Source: Apiotrichum sp. Y4204
Lineage: Eukaryota > Basidiomycota > Tremellomycetes > Trichosporonales > Trichosporonaceae
NCBI GenBank assembly: GCA_025531455.1
Contig: JAMYHL010000011.1
Coordinates: 744,001-808,000, forward strand
Length of the DNA: 64,000 bases
Direction of reading: 5' to 3'
Positions 1 to 12,551 of the stretch are shown piece by piece (position 1 is the first letter of the stretch; each line of letters begins with the position of its first letter). A program made the translations under genes and the position numbers. The notes below the pieces were generated by a model. It did no database searches, was not told the origin of the DNA, and saw only the letters and a list, made by a program, of their open reading frames with translations.

Positions 1-1413
1 TAGTAGGCGGCTGAGAAGGCGAATCACTCATGGTGCTTGCGTCAGGGGCGGGCTTCGTAGGCGTGGAAGTGGGATCAGGAGCTGGTTTACTCTCGACATC
101 CGGCTTATCGTCCTGCGGTTCCGGTTTCTCGTCCTCCGCAGCCGGCTCCTCCACCTTCAGCTTCTCCTCCTCCTTGACCTCCGGCTTCTTCTCGGTATGC
201 TTCAAATCATCCTGTCCTTGCTTTTCCGTACCAGACTTGGCGTCCTTCTTCGGCGATGCCATCTCCTTGCCGCCCTTGCTCTCAGCCTTGACCGCCGCTT
301 TCTGGAAAAACGACTTGATCCCGTCCTTGCGCTCCGCAACCGGAAGGATATAGTTTGGCTCGCTGCGCCCAATCTTCCCCACCTCCGGAACGACGGGATA
401 GCTGCCGTCAGCCACATGGACAGCATATCACGTCCATTTGACCTACCTCGCAAGACCCTTGAAGCTATGGAGCACGTCGGCGGTCCCGCCCTTGCCCTCC
501 TGCCAGCCACGCACTTCTCCGAGGTCCAGCCAGCGCGCAATTTCGTCCTCGTCTGTGAGCACGCACGGCATCCGGTCGTGCAGCCACGCGATGTCCGGCG
601 CCGGGGTGGTCGTGAGAATCGTAAATGTCGAGAGCGGGACGGGGTTGCCGGTCGGGTACGGCTCGCGGTCGTCGCCCTCCTCGGGAACGAATTTTGAGGG
701 GACGGGAACCTCGTATTTGACGGTATCCCACAGCCCCGCGAAGAAGAGCAGCGGGGGCGACGCAGCGCTCTCCCCCTTCTCGAGGGGAAGGCGGGTAAAG
801 TGCGCGACCTTGGTGCCGCCCTTCTTCTGCCACTCGTAGTATCCCTGCGCCGGGACGACGCACCGCTTATACCCCTTCAGCGCGTGCCACATGCCCCCCG
901 AGGACGCGTCGCTGCTGTCAGCTACCATATCGCCAAGTTGCAGCTGACTTACATGAGCGCCTCGCTGCGCGCATTGATCGTGTTCAGCGGCCCTGTCGGC
1001 GGGAATTTCGTCCAGTGCGGGATGAGCCCCCATTGCCTTCCATCAGCTCCGTAACATCCAGAAACCCACATCGTCTCGAGCATCACCTCGCCATCCGACG
1101 AGCGGCGCGCGACGGGCGCGCGCTGGCGCGGCGCAATGTTGTACGACGGCCAAAAGTCCTGCTCGCGCTCCCACGTAATACCCACAGACGCCGCGACTGG
1201 GTATGTCGGGCGCTCCTTGCTGGCGCTCTTCTGGCTCGTGCTGGCCTCGCTGTTGTCATCGCCTCCGGGACCGCCACCGCGCAGCCGCTGGGGACCACCG
1301 CCGCGCACGCGGCCGTCGTCGCCGCGCCGGCCGGGGAAGAGGCGCGCGTACTGCTCCTGCAGACCGTCCAGAAAGTCGATGTGCGCTGCGCCGAGGGCGT
1401 ACCGTCCGCACAT
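1..1413 (-). CDS. SRAP-domain abasic-site processing protein (HMCES/YedK family), 3' end cut by window
   Basis: Family role: forms a covalent DNA-protein crosslink with abasic sites in single-stranded DNA at replication forks through the amino group and thiol of Cys2. The start is the ATG at 1411-1413, giving MCGRYAL, which exposes Cys2 after Met removal. Conserved blocks follow: SYNIAPRQ (active-site Asn), WGLIPHW, NARSEAL, GMWHALKGYKRCVVPAQG, GYYEW (catalytic Glu) and LHDRMPCVL (active-site His). A non-conserved Gly/Arg/Ser-rich insert separates MCGRYAL from the NIAP block. Two introns are visible: about 910-952, with an ambiguous CAGCAG acceptor, and a 45-base one near 410-455. Splicing the latter restores the family block YPVVPEVGKIG. 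The tail is acidic and lysine-rich, has a PIP-like segment (DGIKSFF), and is still open at base 1. Upstream lies NMT1 on the same strand. Confidence 0.93.
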
Positions 1414-1633
1414 TGGGATTGAGATGGAGTGGTGGGAGATGGAGAGATGGAGTGGGTTCTGCTGGCGTGTTGGCTTCACATATGCAATTCACATGGTCGC
1501 ATTCAGCGTCATTGTTGTCGAGCCTGACGGGTTGAGTCACCTTCGCGGAGATCGGGTCTCTCTCCGTCACATTCACAACAACAACAAAACGCCACAACTA
1601 TGCATAGAACAAGAGGATGAATGCCTGCGACGC

Positions 1634-3559
1634 CTAAAGCATGACGATACCCAACTCGGACGGCTTGCGCGCCGGGGTCGTCTTGACTCCACCGTCAATC
1701 GGGGCAGTCGACCAGTTGTAGAGGTAGTCTGTTGTCAGTTGACTGCAAAATGTCATCAACTCACATTGCAGCTGTCCATCTCCGGCACCAAACTTTTGCG
1801 GGAGGAGGAACGAGTTGTTGTCCATGATCGACAGTGCGTTGAAGACGTCAAACTGGTTCTGCTTTGCCATGACGAGGACGTCCCCAACAAGTTCATTCAG
1901 GCGGCGCGCCGTCTTGTCCTTGGTCGTCGGGTGGCTCGGGTCGCCGTTGAGCGCCACGTCCGTCGCGTAATAGTACATGTAGGCGGCCTTGAGCACGTCG
2001 TGCTTCGGATGCTGCATAATAGTCGAGGGAAGGTTGTAGAACGACATGAAGTCGGTGATCTTATGTGTCTTCGGGTCCTGCGTGTAAGCTTGATACAAGG
2101 AATTTTCTTACCTCGACGACATACGACCACACGACCTGGCCCTCACGCTTGCCGGCCACGTCGCGGCCGCGGCCGGAAACGAAGAAGTGCTCAATGTCCG
2201 CGTCTTTGCTGAAGGTCTGGTAGATCTGGTAGCGCGCCATGAAGGCACGGAGCAGCTCGCCGACCTGGGGCACGTCCTCGGCGACCATCTCGCGCAGCCC
2301 CGGGATTGACGGCGCTGTCGGCACGGCAAGACTGCGGACCATGCGCGCGACGGTGGATCCACGGGGGACCGGAGAGAAGCCAATGTCGACCAGCTTGGCT
2401 GGGTTGAGGTTGCGGTGGTAATACCGTCCAGCGGAGAACGGCGTGGGGAGGACGACACCGGCAGTGTACACTGCCTGCCAGATGTTGGTGAGGTTGACGC
2501 GGCGAGTCACCTCCTTGATCAGCACGGGAGCCAGGCGTTTAGATCGCAACTTCTTGTGCACGCAGAGGAAGTTGATCTCGGCCGAGTCAAACGTGCTGAC
2601 GTCAGTTGGGCGCGCCGTGAATGCAACTCACCTTGCACGACACCGGATCTCGACGTTGATGCCCGAGATAAACGCGACGAGCTTGCCGGTCTTCTGCACG
2701 CGCACACCAATGTGCCAGTCGGGATAGTATCCTGGCGGCGCAAGAGCCCTGAAAGAAATTAGACAGCTACAGCCGTGGGTACGCACCAGAGGAGGAACTC
2801 GGTAGAGTAACGGAAACGGAACATAGCGTCGTCGTCCTCAACATAGTTGTCCGTCAGGAGGACGTGAAGCTCGTCAAGCTGGTGGGTGAGCTAAGCAAGG
2901 CATTTATACCCACCTGGTCCTTGTTGTGGATATCAATCGTGCTCCACTCGAATCCCGGGGGCAGGGCGTAAGGATCCTGCTGAACCTCATCGACAGTCTT
3001 CGGCGCGTCAATCGGACCCTCGGTGGATTCTGAGGATGACTCATTCTGCGGAACAGGCTGCGTCTTCCAGAACTACTATCAGCACAGTGCTCCGTCAAGT
3101 ATAACGCACCTTGTGCTCCGCAATGACCGGCTCCCCCTGCTGTGCTCCTGCCATGTCGAGAAGCTTCATGATGTCGACGGCCTTCAAGACCTTCTTGATC
3201 TCCTCTGAAAGTTAGAGCGGCACAACGACCTACTAACTCACTGTCAGATACCTTCTTCGACTCCTCCGCGGTCATGTTCTCGCGCACGACGTGCACGAGC
3301 TCGTCCTGCTCGGCAGACCTGTTGTCAGTGGAGCTCCACAAATGAGAACTCACTTCTCGGCCTTGGACTTTTTCTTCTTCTTGTTCTTCTTCTTCTTCTT
3401 CTTCCCTGCGTCCCCGGCAGCGCCCTCGCCCTCCGAACCCGAGCCGTCCTCGTCTTCCTCGGCGTCATGTCCGTGCTGCTCGTGCTTGGGCACAAGCTCA
3501 GCGGCGGCGCCGTTTGCTGGCGCTGACGGCCCAGCCTTCGAGTCTGTCGGGGCTACCAT
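1634..3559 (-). CDS. NMT1: Glycylpeptide N-tetradecanoyltransferase (N-myristoyltransferase)
   Basis: Transfers myristate from myristoyl-CoA to N-terminal glycine of proteins such as G-alpha and ARF, in the cytosol and at ribosomes. The start ATG at 3557-3559 opens a 70-residue charged leader with two lysine runs (KKKKKK and KKKKK around one Asn), the usual NMT ribosome-targeting patch. Later exons give [114 protein letters not shown] and [16 protein letters not shown], all family hallmarks. The protein ends SELGIVML; in this family the terminal leucine carboxylate acts as the catalytic base, so an intact end is expected. A small intron splits GDGQLQ from YYLYNW near 1730-1770. It is divergent from the nucleoporin gene. 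Confidence 0.97.
3369..3404 (-). repeat. Coding TTC/GAA microsatellite
   Basis: A nearly pure TTC tract on the plus strand (AAG/AAA on the coding strand) encodes the polylysine patch of NMT1. Length changes here would alter the number of lysines without shifting frame. Confidence 0.85.
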
Positions 3560-4069
3560 GTGCGTGCGTGTCGTCGGTGCGTCGAGTGATGGAGAGAGAT
3601 GAAGAGGGGAAAAAGACAGAACAAGGTTGAGTTGTCAAGATGCGACCTTCTGGAAATGTCTACCTGAAACACGTCGTCAACCAACAACTCACGCGAAGAT
3701 TACGGGAATCGCAGTCGCTGCATCTTCGAGCGCTTCGAGGTTGCCGGCCTGTTCACGTGGAGTATTATGTAAAGACTCTGGGGTATTGAGCGTTCCTCAT
3801 TTTCTAATCTTCGGATCAATTGCTCCCGTTAGTAATAGACTGTTTAAAACAACTACTAATAGAGCTCCTCCTGGGTGGAGCAAACCCGTCCACACCCTTT
3901 CATACTTGGCGCCTGACCATCATTGATGACCTCTACGCCATCATTTCCAGCCTCTAGAAGCTCCTGAACAGAGACTCGTATTGTTTCCATCCACACTCTA
4001 CACATCCACTTGCTTCATCCACATCCATCCATCCCCATCCTCCACCCACTTCTCTCCCCCCTCGCAGTC
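3560..4069. promoter_or_regulatory. Divergent promoter between NMT1 and the TPR/MLP1 nucleoporin
   Basis: 510 bases separate two start codons facing away from each other. The last 110 bases before the nucleoporin ATG are rich in C and T (TCCAT/CCATCC repeats), as is common in fungal leaders. I see no TATA box at a convincing position and no open frame worth calling. Confidence 0.6.
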
Positions 4070-7000
4070 ATGGCAGAGGGTACGGGAGACGCGGCCCAGG
4101 CAGGCGGAGCTCAAGCAGGCGCGGGTGCAGCTGCCGCTCCGACAAACAATGGCGCGTCCACAACGCCAGCGGCCGCAGCAGCTCCAGCCGCGTCGTCATC
4201 GTCCGTCGCCCTGCCCGCCGACGTTCTTGCCAGCGTCGAACGCGAACAGGCTCTTGCCGACCTCGAAGCGTCGCTCAAGTCGCGCGAAGAGGAGGTGGAG
4301 CGTCTCAAGCAGGAGAAGCTCGCGGTCGTCTCCGAACGGGATGCAGCAGGTAGGTTCTTTGGTGCGCCCGGGGTTCTGGGCCAGTCCGTTTGTGTATAGA
4401 TGCTTTTATGCTTACACTACCAAGTATCCACGGCCAACCAGCTGCGCTCGCAGCTCGGCACGCTGCAATCGACGCTCCTCCAGTCCACGTCCGAGCTGAG
4501 CGTGACGCAGAGCCGCGCAGAGGTGAGGAAGGCTGCACGGCGCACACTGACAGCAGGCGAGCAAACGACAGAAGGCGGCGCTGCTGGAGGAAATTCAGCA
4601 TGCGCATGACAAGGCCACACAGGCGTCGAGTGAGTTATCGAAACGAATCCTGCTAACTCGCAACAGAGGCGGAAAATCAATGGCGACAAAAGGCGGCAGA
4701 GTGGTCTCAGAAGAGCGCGCGCCTCGAGGTCGAGGTGTCGGAGCTCAAGATGGCGGCCAACTCGTCCAAGGTGGGATATAGCTCGTACATTGTGCTTACT
4801 GCAGTTCAACGAGGAGCGCAGTGTCCAGGCGCTGAACAACGCGAGAGAGGAGAACAAGAATCTCATCAAGGCCGCAACCGACGCAGAGGCGCGCTTCAGC
4901 CAGTACCGAGCGTCAAGAGTAGGTTTGAGCTTTGCGGTCAACCTAACATCCAGGAAAGCGAGATCTCCGAGCTGCAGCAGGAGAACGAGACACTCAACAC
5001 CAGCCTCACGTCTGTCCAGTCCAAGCACGCCGCCCTTCTCCGCACGTTCGACGAGCAGTCACGGCGACTCGGCGACGCGCACGCAAACATTGCCAACCTC
5101 ACGGCGAACGCCGCGTCGCAGAAAATGTCGTACCGCCTCGAGTTCGATCGCCTAATGGAGGAGATCCGGTTGCTCGGCAAGCGCGGGGACGAAGCGCGCG
5201 CAGCTGTCGCAGATCGGGAGGCAGAACTCGAGCGTCATGCTGAGGAGATGGCTGAGCGGGAACACGTTTGGGAGGAGCGGCTTGAGCGGTCTGAGAAGGC
5301 ACTCAAGGTGGCACAGAAGCAGGCTGACGACTTCAAAACGACACTGCAGCAGATCACCGCGTCCGCTGCGGATGGTTCCCTTGAAGTCAGCCCGGCGGCC
5401 TCCCTTGCTAGCAGCCAACGCGCTTCCGGCAAGTCTTACACTCAGTTCTACACCGACTATGTCCTCCGCGAGCAACAGCTGCAAGAGAAGGACAAGGAGA
5501 TTGAGCGTCTCAGTGCTCTCGTCGAGGAGATCAACCAGGACATTCAGGAACACGTGAGTGCCTAGCCTGCTGTGCGTTCTGACATCAGCGCCCCATCCTC
5601 AACCGTATGCGCGAGGACCACAACGAGGCCATCCAACGCGCCAACGAGCTTGCCGCTGAGGTCGCCACGGCAATTGCGGCTCGGGAAAAGTTCGAGACCC
5701 GCGTCAAGTCACTGGAGGCCGCGGCGGCACACCACGCCGACGAGGTGTCTTCCCTCGAGTCACAGCTTCTCGACCGCGACACGCAGGTCAAGAGCCTCGT
5801 CCGCGAGCTTGCCATCCGCGACGACCCGAGTCTGGCATACGTTGCGTTCGACAACAACGCGCAGCTGCGCGAGGGCGACCCCATCAGCGACCGCCTCCTG
5901 CTGTTCAAGTCGCTGCCGGCGCTGCAGGAGCAGAACGGCAAGCTTCTCAAGATTGTGCGCGCACTGCAGGCCAAGCTCGCCGACCGCGAGACGCGCCGCG
6001 CAACCGAGGAGGACGACGGCGCGCTCGACCAGGCAGCAGAGACCATCACGACGCTGCACGCCAAGCTCGTCGATCGTCAAAACGTTATCACCGAGCTGCA
6101 GGGCAAGATCATCGAGGTCACGCGCGAGCGCGATGTCTTCTCCCGCCTGCTGTCCCGAGGCGAGGGCCTGCACTGGCCGAACGGTGCGGGTTCGACCAAC
6201 GGACCCCTGGAGGAGAGCCACGACGCGTCCGCTGACGTCATCACACGCCTCCAAGCCGAAATTGACATTGTGCGCAAGAAGGCCGAAGAGGACGTTGCCG
6301 AGGCGAACAAGACGGCGCGTGATAAGAGCGCTGAGGCTGCAACCTCCGAGCTCGAGCGCGCAAAGGCCGAGGCCAGGGCCACGATGGTCACGGAGCAGCA
6401 GCGTCTGCTGACAGACTCGCTCGAGCACCAAAAGAATGAGAACAGTGCGCTCGAGGCCCAGGTCCGCCAACTCCGCAGCCAGATCGAGATCGTTCAACAG
6501 GAACGCCGCAAGGTAGGTGTCATATTTGGAAACACCGCTGACATTAGGCACTGGAGGAGGTTGCGACGCACCAGGCTACGGCGGCGCGTCTTCGCGACGA
6601 GGGTGCGCAGCTGCGTCTGGAGAAGGAGCAGTGGGAGAGCGTGCAGTTCCGCATGCAATCCGACTTTGCGACTGTGCAGCAGGAACGTGCCAACCTCCAG
6701 CACCTTATCGACAACCTCAAGGGCATCAGCGCCGAGAGTGGGCGCACCCGCGCAGAGGAGGTTTCGAGACTCGAGAAGCGCATCGAGGAGCTCCAGCGCG
6801 ATGCGTGAGCTAACTCTTTCGGACCTAAGCTGACAACAGTGTTGCACTCCGGGCGCAGGCAGACCAGGCACGCGAGGCGACTCGCGCCGCCGAAGTCAAG
6901 GTTGGCGAGGCGGACGTGCGTATCGCGAACGAGACAGCGGCCATCCGCACCGAGCTCGATGCCGCAAAGGCGCTCGTGGCGAGCAAGGACGCCGAGATCG

Positions 7001-8823
7001 CCACGCTGACCGCCGCCGTGACGGCCAAGGACGCGGAGATTGCGGCACTTGAGCAATCCGTGACGGAGAACAAGGGCCGGGGTCTCAAGTGGCAGCGCCG
7101 TGCGGGTGACCTTACTCAGGAGAAGGCCGAAACGGCTGCTGCGCACCAGCGTGCCATTGCGGAGAAGGAGGCCGAGGTCGCCGACCTGAAAACGCAGCTC
7201 GAGGAGGCAGGGAAGAAGGTCGCCGAAGCGGAGGGCAAGATTGCCGAGGCAGAGAAGAAGGCGGCCGACGCCGAGGGACGAGCGACAACCGCCGAGCAGG
7301 GCGCAGCGGCCAAGGACGCGTCTATCCAGAAGCTCCAGACGGAGCTTTCTCAGGCAAAGAGCCAGGCCCAGGCCCAGGCCCCGGCTCAGGTCCCGGTGCC
7401 CGGAGCGCCGGAGTCGGCGGCGCCGGCTCCCGATACCGCCCAACTTGTAAGTGATGGGCGAGTACCCCGTGACTGACTCCAGACCGCTGTGACGGCAGAA
7501 CGCGACGCGCTCAAAGACCGCCTCGCTCAGGCGGAGAAGGAACTCGAAACCGCCAAGGCCGCTGCGGCGACTGCTTCAGCTCCAGCTACAGCTGCAGCCG
7601 CACCCGCCTCGACCGATGCCGCCGCCGCACCAGCGGCAGACAGCGGACTGCAAGCCAAGGTGGACGAGCTCACCCAGAAGCTCAGCGACAAGGAGGCCCA
7701 GTACGAAAAGGACGTCATGAAGGTGAACCGCTCGAACGTCGGCCTGAACAACAAGGTCAAGGCACTGAGCGCTGAGAAGGCGACCCTGGAGGCACGCGTC
7801 ACCGAGCTCGAGGCCGAAGCCGGGAAGCTCAAGGCCGAGGTTGCGGAGCTGAACACCAAGCTCGCTGCTGGTGGGGAAGCCGGCTCTGGTGGCGGCGAGG
7901 AAGCGGTCAAGGCTGCCGTTGCCAAGCGTGAGACAGAACTCCAAAAGGAGCACGCTGTGGCGCTCGCGGCCAAGGACAAGACTACGACCGAGCTGCGGGC
8001 CACGTACGACAAGAAGCTCGCCGATGCGGAGGCAAAAGCAAAGATTGCCACTGCTGCACCTGCCGAGGGCGGTGCGCAGGACGCCAAGGTTGCAGAGCTC
8101 CAGGAGGCAGTCAAGACTTTAGAGCGGCAGGTGCGCACCGCGGAGATTGCGCGCAAGACCCTCCTCCGACAGAAGAACGATGCCGAGGCAAAGCTCAAGA
8201 ACCTCGAGGGCGGCGCAGCTGCCACCCCATCGGCCACAACTTCGACTACCCCTGCGGCTACGCCTGCGGCAGCAACCGCCATCCCGGCGGCATCTGCCGC
8301 TACACCCGCGGCAGCCAGTCCTGCAACGCCGTTGTCCGCGACCGCGACAGCATTCAAGCCCACAGCTGGTGCCAAGCTACCGGCCAAGCCCGCCGTGGCT
8401 GTCAACACGGCAACCCCAGCCACTACTGCCGAGGCATCCGAGGCGACACCGACAACCCCGTCAACGCGCGGTGGCATTCGCGGGCGCGGTCGCGGAGCGA
8501 GCATACGCGGACGCGGCGCGGCACCCGGCCGTGCGGGCGTTCTGAATGGTGAGTAACCCCCAACATGATCCCATCTGACATCAGCCGTGAACGCAACCCT
8601 CTCCGAGACGGCTACCACAACGACGACGACAAGTGCGAAACGTCCCGCTCCGGAGGAAGCACCGACACCAACTGCCGGCGCGAGCGACATCCTTGCCCGC
8701 CTGCAGTCGAACGCGGCGGCGGCCGACGGGCCAGCGACGCGGGCGGCGAAGCGGGCGCGGGGCTCGGCGCGGGGGCGAGGGACGGGGCGGCGCGCAAGCG
8801 GGGCCGAGGGGGGAGAAGAGTAG
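4070..8823 (+). CDS. Nuclear pore basket nucleoporin, TPR/MLP1-like coiled-coil protein
   Basis: Filament protein of the nuclear basket; the family docks mRNA export and quality-control factors and checkpoint proteins. The start ATG 4070-4072 begins an Ala-rich disordered head of about 60 residues, then almost uninterrupted coiled coil. Family-specific stretches are SGKSYTQFYTDYVLREQQLQ, RPILNRMREDHNEAIQRANE and GDPISDRLLLFKSLPALQEQ followed by NGKLLKIVRALQAKL, which match the Tpr/Mlp segment. The C-terminus is Ala/Pro/Thr-rich with RG-type repeats (IRGRGRGASIRGRG) and basic NLS-like runs (AAKRARGSARGRG). I read ten introns, mostly 34-38 bases: near 4350-4424, 4525-4558, 4630-4666, 4770-4803, 4919-4953, 5554-5588, 6512-6547, 6805-6839, 7447-7481 and 8547-8583. 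The predicted length of about 1,450 residues is shorter than animal TPR. Naming as TPR/MLP1 is firm; the exact orthologue is inferred. Confidence 0.88.
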
Positions 8824-10311
8824 CATTGTGTATTATGTCAACGCAGCATTCATCTGAACCTAGCAGTGGGGGTGGGCAGAGTGTAATGGAATGGGGAGTG
8901 GGAATAGTGGGCTCATGCAATCGCCATGTCGCGGCCGCAGGAACTCGCACCAGGACGAAGTGGACGTAAGAGCGATCGAGCCTAGTTGAGCAGTACACCC
9001 AGCTCGGTCGGTCGTGTACATGTACAGTACCCCGCTATACTCTGTACTCAGTCGCGTTGCTCGTGGCCTGGCCGCAAGGAACCGAGATCGGTGACGCGAG
9101 GGGCGGCACAGGGGGGGTTTCTAGAAGATTGCCGCAACGAGCATAAGTAAATTTGCGCCGGCAGAGCATACAGTAACGTATACAAATGCGTCAGAGGATC
9201 AACGTGTATGTATGACGGTGGAGATACCAGTACACCGATACAGTGTGCGTGTGCCGTGTCGTGCCGTGCCGCGTCTCTGTCCAGCCCTGCATCAATGGAC
9301 GCGACGCCGGGCCACCAACGACGTTGCACACGCGCAATTGGCCGGACCAATCGGCAGGGCGCGCAGCGAGCGCGGCCGACGCGTGCTGCCCCCGCGCGCC
9401 CGCTGCGGCGCGGAGCGGGCTGGGATGAACGAAATACAACGTAAACGAGAACTCTAGTCGGCAGGGACGGGCGGCTAACCGGCTCCTGGCCCGCTCCGTC
9501 TGCCCTGGTGGGCCGATGCCGCCGGACCCAAGAAACGCAGTGCTGCTATTGTTATCGCTTCTGCATGCATTAATTGGACTGCATATCGCCGCGGGTCTCT
9601 GATCTCTCGTGTCAGAGAATGGGTATCTACTACATGCATGGCGGGCGCTTCGCCTTGGCTTTGCCGCAATCGACTCCGACTAGACTCTACTCGCCCGGGG
9701 GTCCGGTCCTGATCCCGATCGCGGTGCAGTCATACACAACAGGAACAACACACGAGGGACCGAGCCGAGACGTGACCGGGTTCTTCAAGGTTTGTGGGTT
9801 CTGAGATCCGGATCCGGGATTGGCAGTCTGTTTATTAAGGGTACACGCCACCCCGCTGCACGCGACAAGAACGAAAGCAAAATGGCGGTCAAGGAAAGAA
9901 ATATAGTCACGAGCGGGGGTGGCCAGTGAATGGGTTGGATGTTGTAACAATGAGGCGAGGCGATAAGAGAACGGCGTGGGACGAACAGGGATATGGATGA
10001 ACGGGCGAACAGACGAGAGACTGCACTCGTAGCCGCAGGCCGGTATACGGGACATGGCGGGTGGCATAGACGGCATAGACGTGGGCTAGGGGGGCGGCAT
10101 GAGTTACTGAGCACCGGCCCCCGGGGGATACTATTAATACGACGTCGTCGAAGGGGATAAAACGAAGCTCATTGTCTCGGGCAGTGTATTGATCGATGGG
10201 GTCTGGGGGTCGTGGGGGTTGCAGTCGGGTCGTACGTGTCGGGGCGGGCAAGTGAATCGGGCGTCGTCTCCATACATCTTTTGTGTTGCTCGTTTCACGT
10301 ATCCTTCATTG
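8824..10311. other. Intergenic region between convergent genes
   Basis: 1.49 kb between the nucleoporin stop and the MADS-box stop. It should contain both 3' untranslated regions. Short self-complementary words such as GTACATGTACAGTAC near 9016 occur. No start-to-stop frame with believable composition and no RNA gene was recognised. Confidence 0.6.
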
Positions 10312-11987
10312 TCACATGCCCATGCGCATGGTATTGGAGCCGTCGGGGGGCATCATACGCCGCGGCTCGGTTGGAGGAGGCTGGGCGTGCGAGTACATTT
10401 GCGTGGGGTGCACCATAAAGTTGGGATGCGCCTGCGCGGGACTGGTCTGGTAGCCATACCCAGGCATGCCTGGGTGCGGCATGTACTCACCAGTCGCCGA
10501 GGTAGGCGTCTGGGGAGGGTAGCCGTACGTCGGTGATGGGACCCCGTGTGGGTGCCCCGGGTGCTGCTGCTGGTATTCGGGAGGGATGTGGTAGCCACCG
10601 GTAAGCGGCGACTGGAGGGGATTGGGCGTGGGGGGCTGGCCATGAGGCATGAGGTGCGTTGAAGGCGAGGCCTGGCGATGCATGTCGGGGATGGACGGCA
10701 CAGGAGGGATCATCTCGGGCGGCTGGTGCATATCACTGCTGCTACCGCCAAGAGAATGGCTGGACGCAGTGCGAAGTTTCTTGCCAGAGGGAAGACGCTT
10801 CTTTGGCCGCGAGACCGGTGACCCGTTACCCAGGGCCGCCGCCGCCTTTGCCTGTGCGTTCGCATGAGCCTGCGCTGATGCCTGAGCCTCGGCCTCGTCG
10901 GGAGTTGCGCCAGCGACCTGGGCGGCGGTGGACATCATGGCCTTGGTGGTGGCAGCAGTGAGCTTGTGAGGACGGATGGTGAGAGGTCCACTGCGAATGC
11001 GGTGGCCACCAGGAGTCGTGTTCACTGGCTGTCCGTCGGGGCCCATCCCATCGGGGGCATTCAAACATGCCTGTATGAGGTTCTTTCCTTCGGCCTTGGT
11101 GACCATCGGTTGGAGCTTGGTGGTAGTGAAGGTGTAGACTAGGCCGGTCTCGGACACGACGAGAAGGAGACACTGAGTGCCAGTAAGGATTGACAGCTCG
11201 TAGGCCTTCTTCATTATGCCGGCTTTACGTTTGCTAAAGCAGACGTGACGGCGAGCCTTGTCCTGGATGTACTCAATCTTAATCTTACGACGCCCGGACT
11301 CTTCCTTTGTGAATCCGCCGGGAACATCAAGGGTCTCGCGTCGGCGCTTACCGGCGGCACTGCTGGCGTTGGGTGCTGGGGAGTCTGTGTAGTGTCAGAG
11401 AATAGTCCGACACGCAGAAGCTCCCTCTCGTGTGTACCCACCATCCTCTTCGTCGTCCTCGTCACTGCCGCCGTCGAGGCCTGTCTCGTTGTGGAACATG
11501 TCATCCATGGGGTGAGGCTGATGCTGGTGCTGGTGTGGGGCGCCAGTGGCTGGTGGCGGGTGCATGGAGGAGGAAGATCCGACATCAGGCCCATGGGGCA
11601 TGTTGGGATCTGAGATTCGTCAGCACGACGCCCAGAGCACGTCACGGAGCGCATCGCGCGGCATGGAGTGCACAGAGCATGCCGCGCCGCCGGTTTCGCC
11701 TCCAAGCGGTACTCACCAGTCATCCTTCCACCTCTGTGCTCGTCACCTGCGGCTCCTGTAAACTGCATGCCCATGGGGTCCGCAAAGTTGGCGACTAGAT
11801 GTTCGACATAGTCCATTTGCTGTTGGTTCTTTGGTGATTCTTCGCCGCTGGCGAGATTGTCCATGTTTACGGAAACGGCACGCGACATGCCGTGAGTCGC
11901 CCGCAATGGTGAAGAGGTAGGAGCGGGTTGAGCGTTGAGCGAATCCGACGAAAAACCGGTCGCGTATGGGGAGAGCGTGAGGGCCAT
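10312..11987 (-). CDS. SRF/MCM1-type MADS-box transcription factor
   Basis: Sequence-specific regulator that binds CArG-type sites as a dimer; fungal Mcm1 relatives control cell cycle, mating and metabolic genes with partner factors. With introns 11385-11441 (57 bases) and 11610-11716 (107 bases) removed, the frame is 503 residues from ATG 11985-11987 to TGA 10312-10314. Residues 1-170 are disordered, with an acidic DGGSDEDDEEDG run just before the DNA-binding domain. The MADS domain reads GRRKIKIEYIQDKARRHVCF, SKRKAGIMKKAYELSILTGT and QCLLLVVSETGLVYTFTTTK, followed by a SAM-like KNLIQACLNAPDG, typical of type I. The rest is Pro/Gln/His/Gly-rich and probably activating. The gene stands alone with a very long upstream region. 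Confidence 0.93.
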
Positions 11988-12039
11988 CCAACCGCGATGG
12001 GGAAAAGAGTGTTGAATAAAAGAGGAGCCAACTGCGCTC

Positions 12040-12551
12040 CTGATGTTAAGTGAACGAGGTGGATGTGCGAGTGGGACTCTTCCGGAGGGAAGGTGGTTTT
12101 GGGTAGGGGCAAGTTCTTTTGCTCGTCCTCAGAAGGGAAAATCAGGCCGGCGGTTGTCGTGCTGCAACAGACGGTGCCAGAGTCAATGTGTGCGCGATGC
12201 ACTGTTCACGACTGTAGTGTGTAAGCATCTGGCCTCAGGACAATAATTGGCAGCGTGGGTTAATGAGGCGGACACCAGTGGCATGCGGGATGCAGCGAGG
12301 CCGACTTAAAGGATGGATGAACGCGACGGGGTGGAGTGGAGTGGAACATGGCTGCGCGTGGTCGCAATGCGCGATGCGATGGACGCGATGTGCACGATGT
12401 GTGTGTGTGGCTGCACACGACCAACGCGAGACCGAGACAGCGATGAGATGAGACGAGGCGCGGGGCGTGGATTGAGGCGCCGCCGACAATACCGAGTGCG
12501 AAAAGGAGGACGATGGTATCGATTTGAATGCGCAAAAGGAAGACAACTTAC
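12040..12551 (-). promoter_or_regulatory. Candidate 5'-leader intron of the MADS-box gene
   Basis: On the minus strand CTTAACATCAG ends at 12040, 52 bases before the MADS start codon, and matches the branch-plus-acceptor signature of the coding introns here. A GTAAGTTG donor lies at 12551. A second strong donor (GTGAGTATC) lies at 15602 and would make a leader intron of about 3.6 kb. Which donor is used, if any, cannot be told from sequence. Confidence 0.4.
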
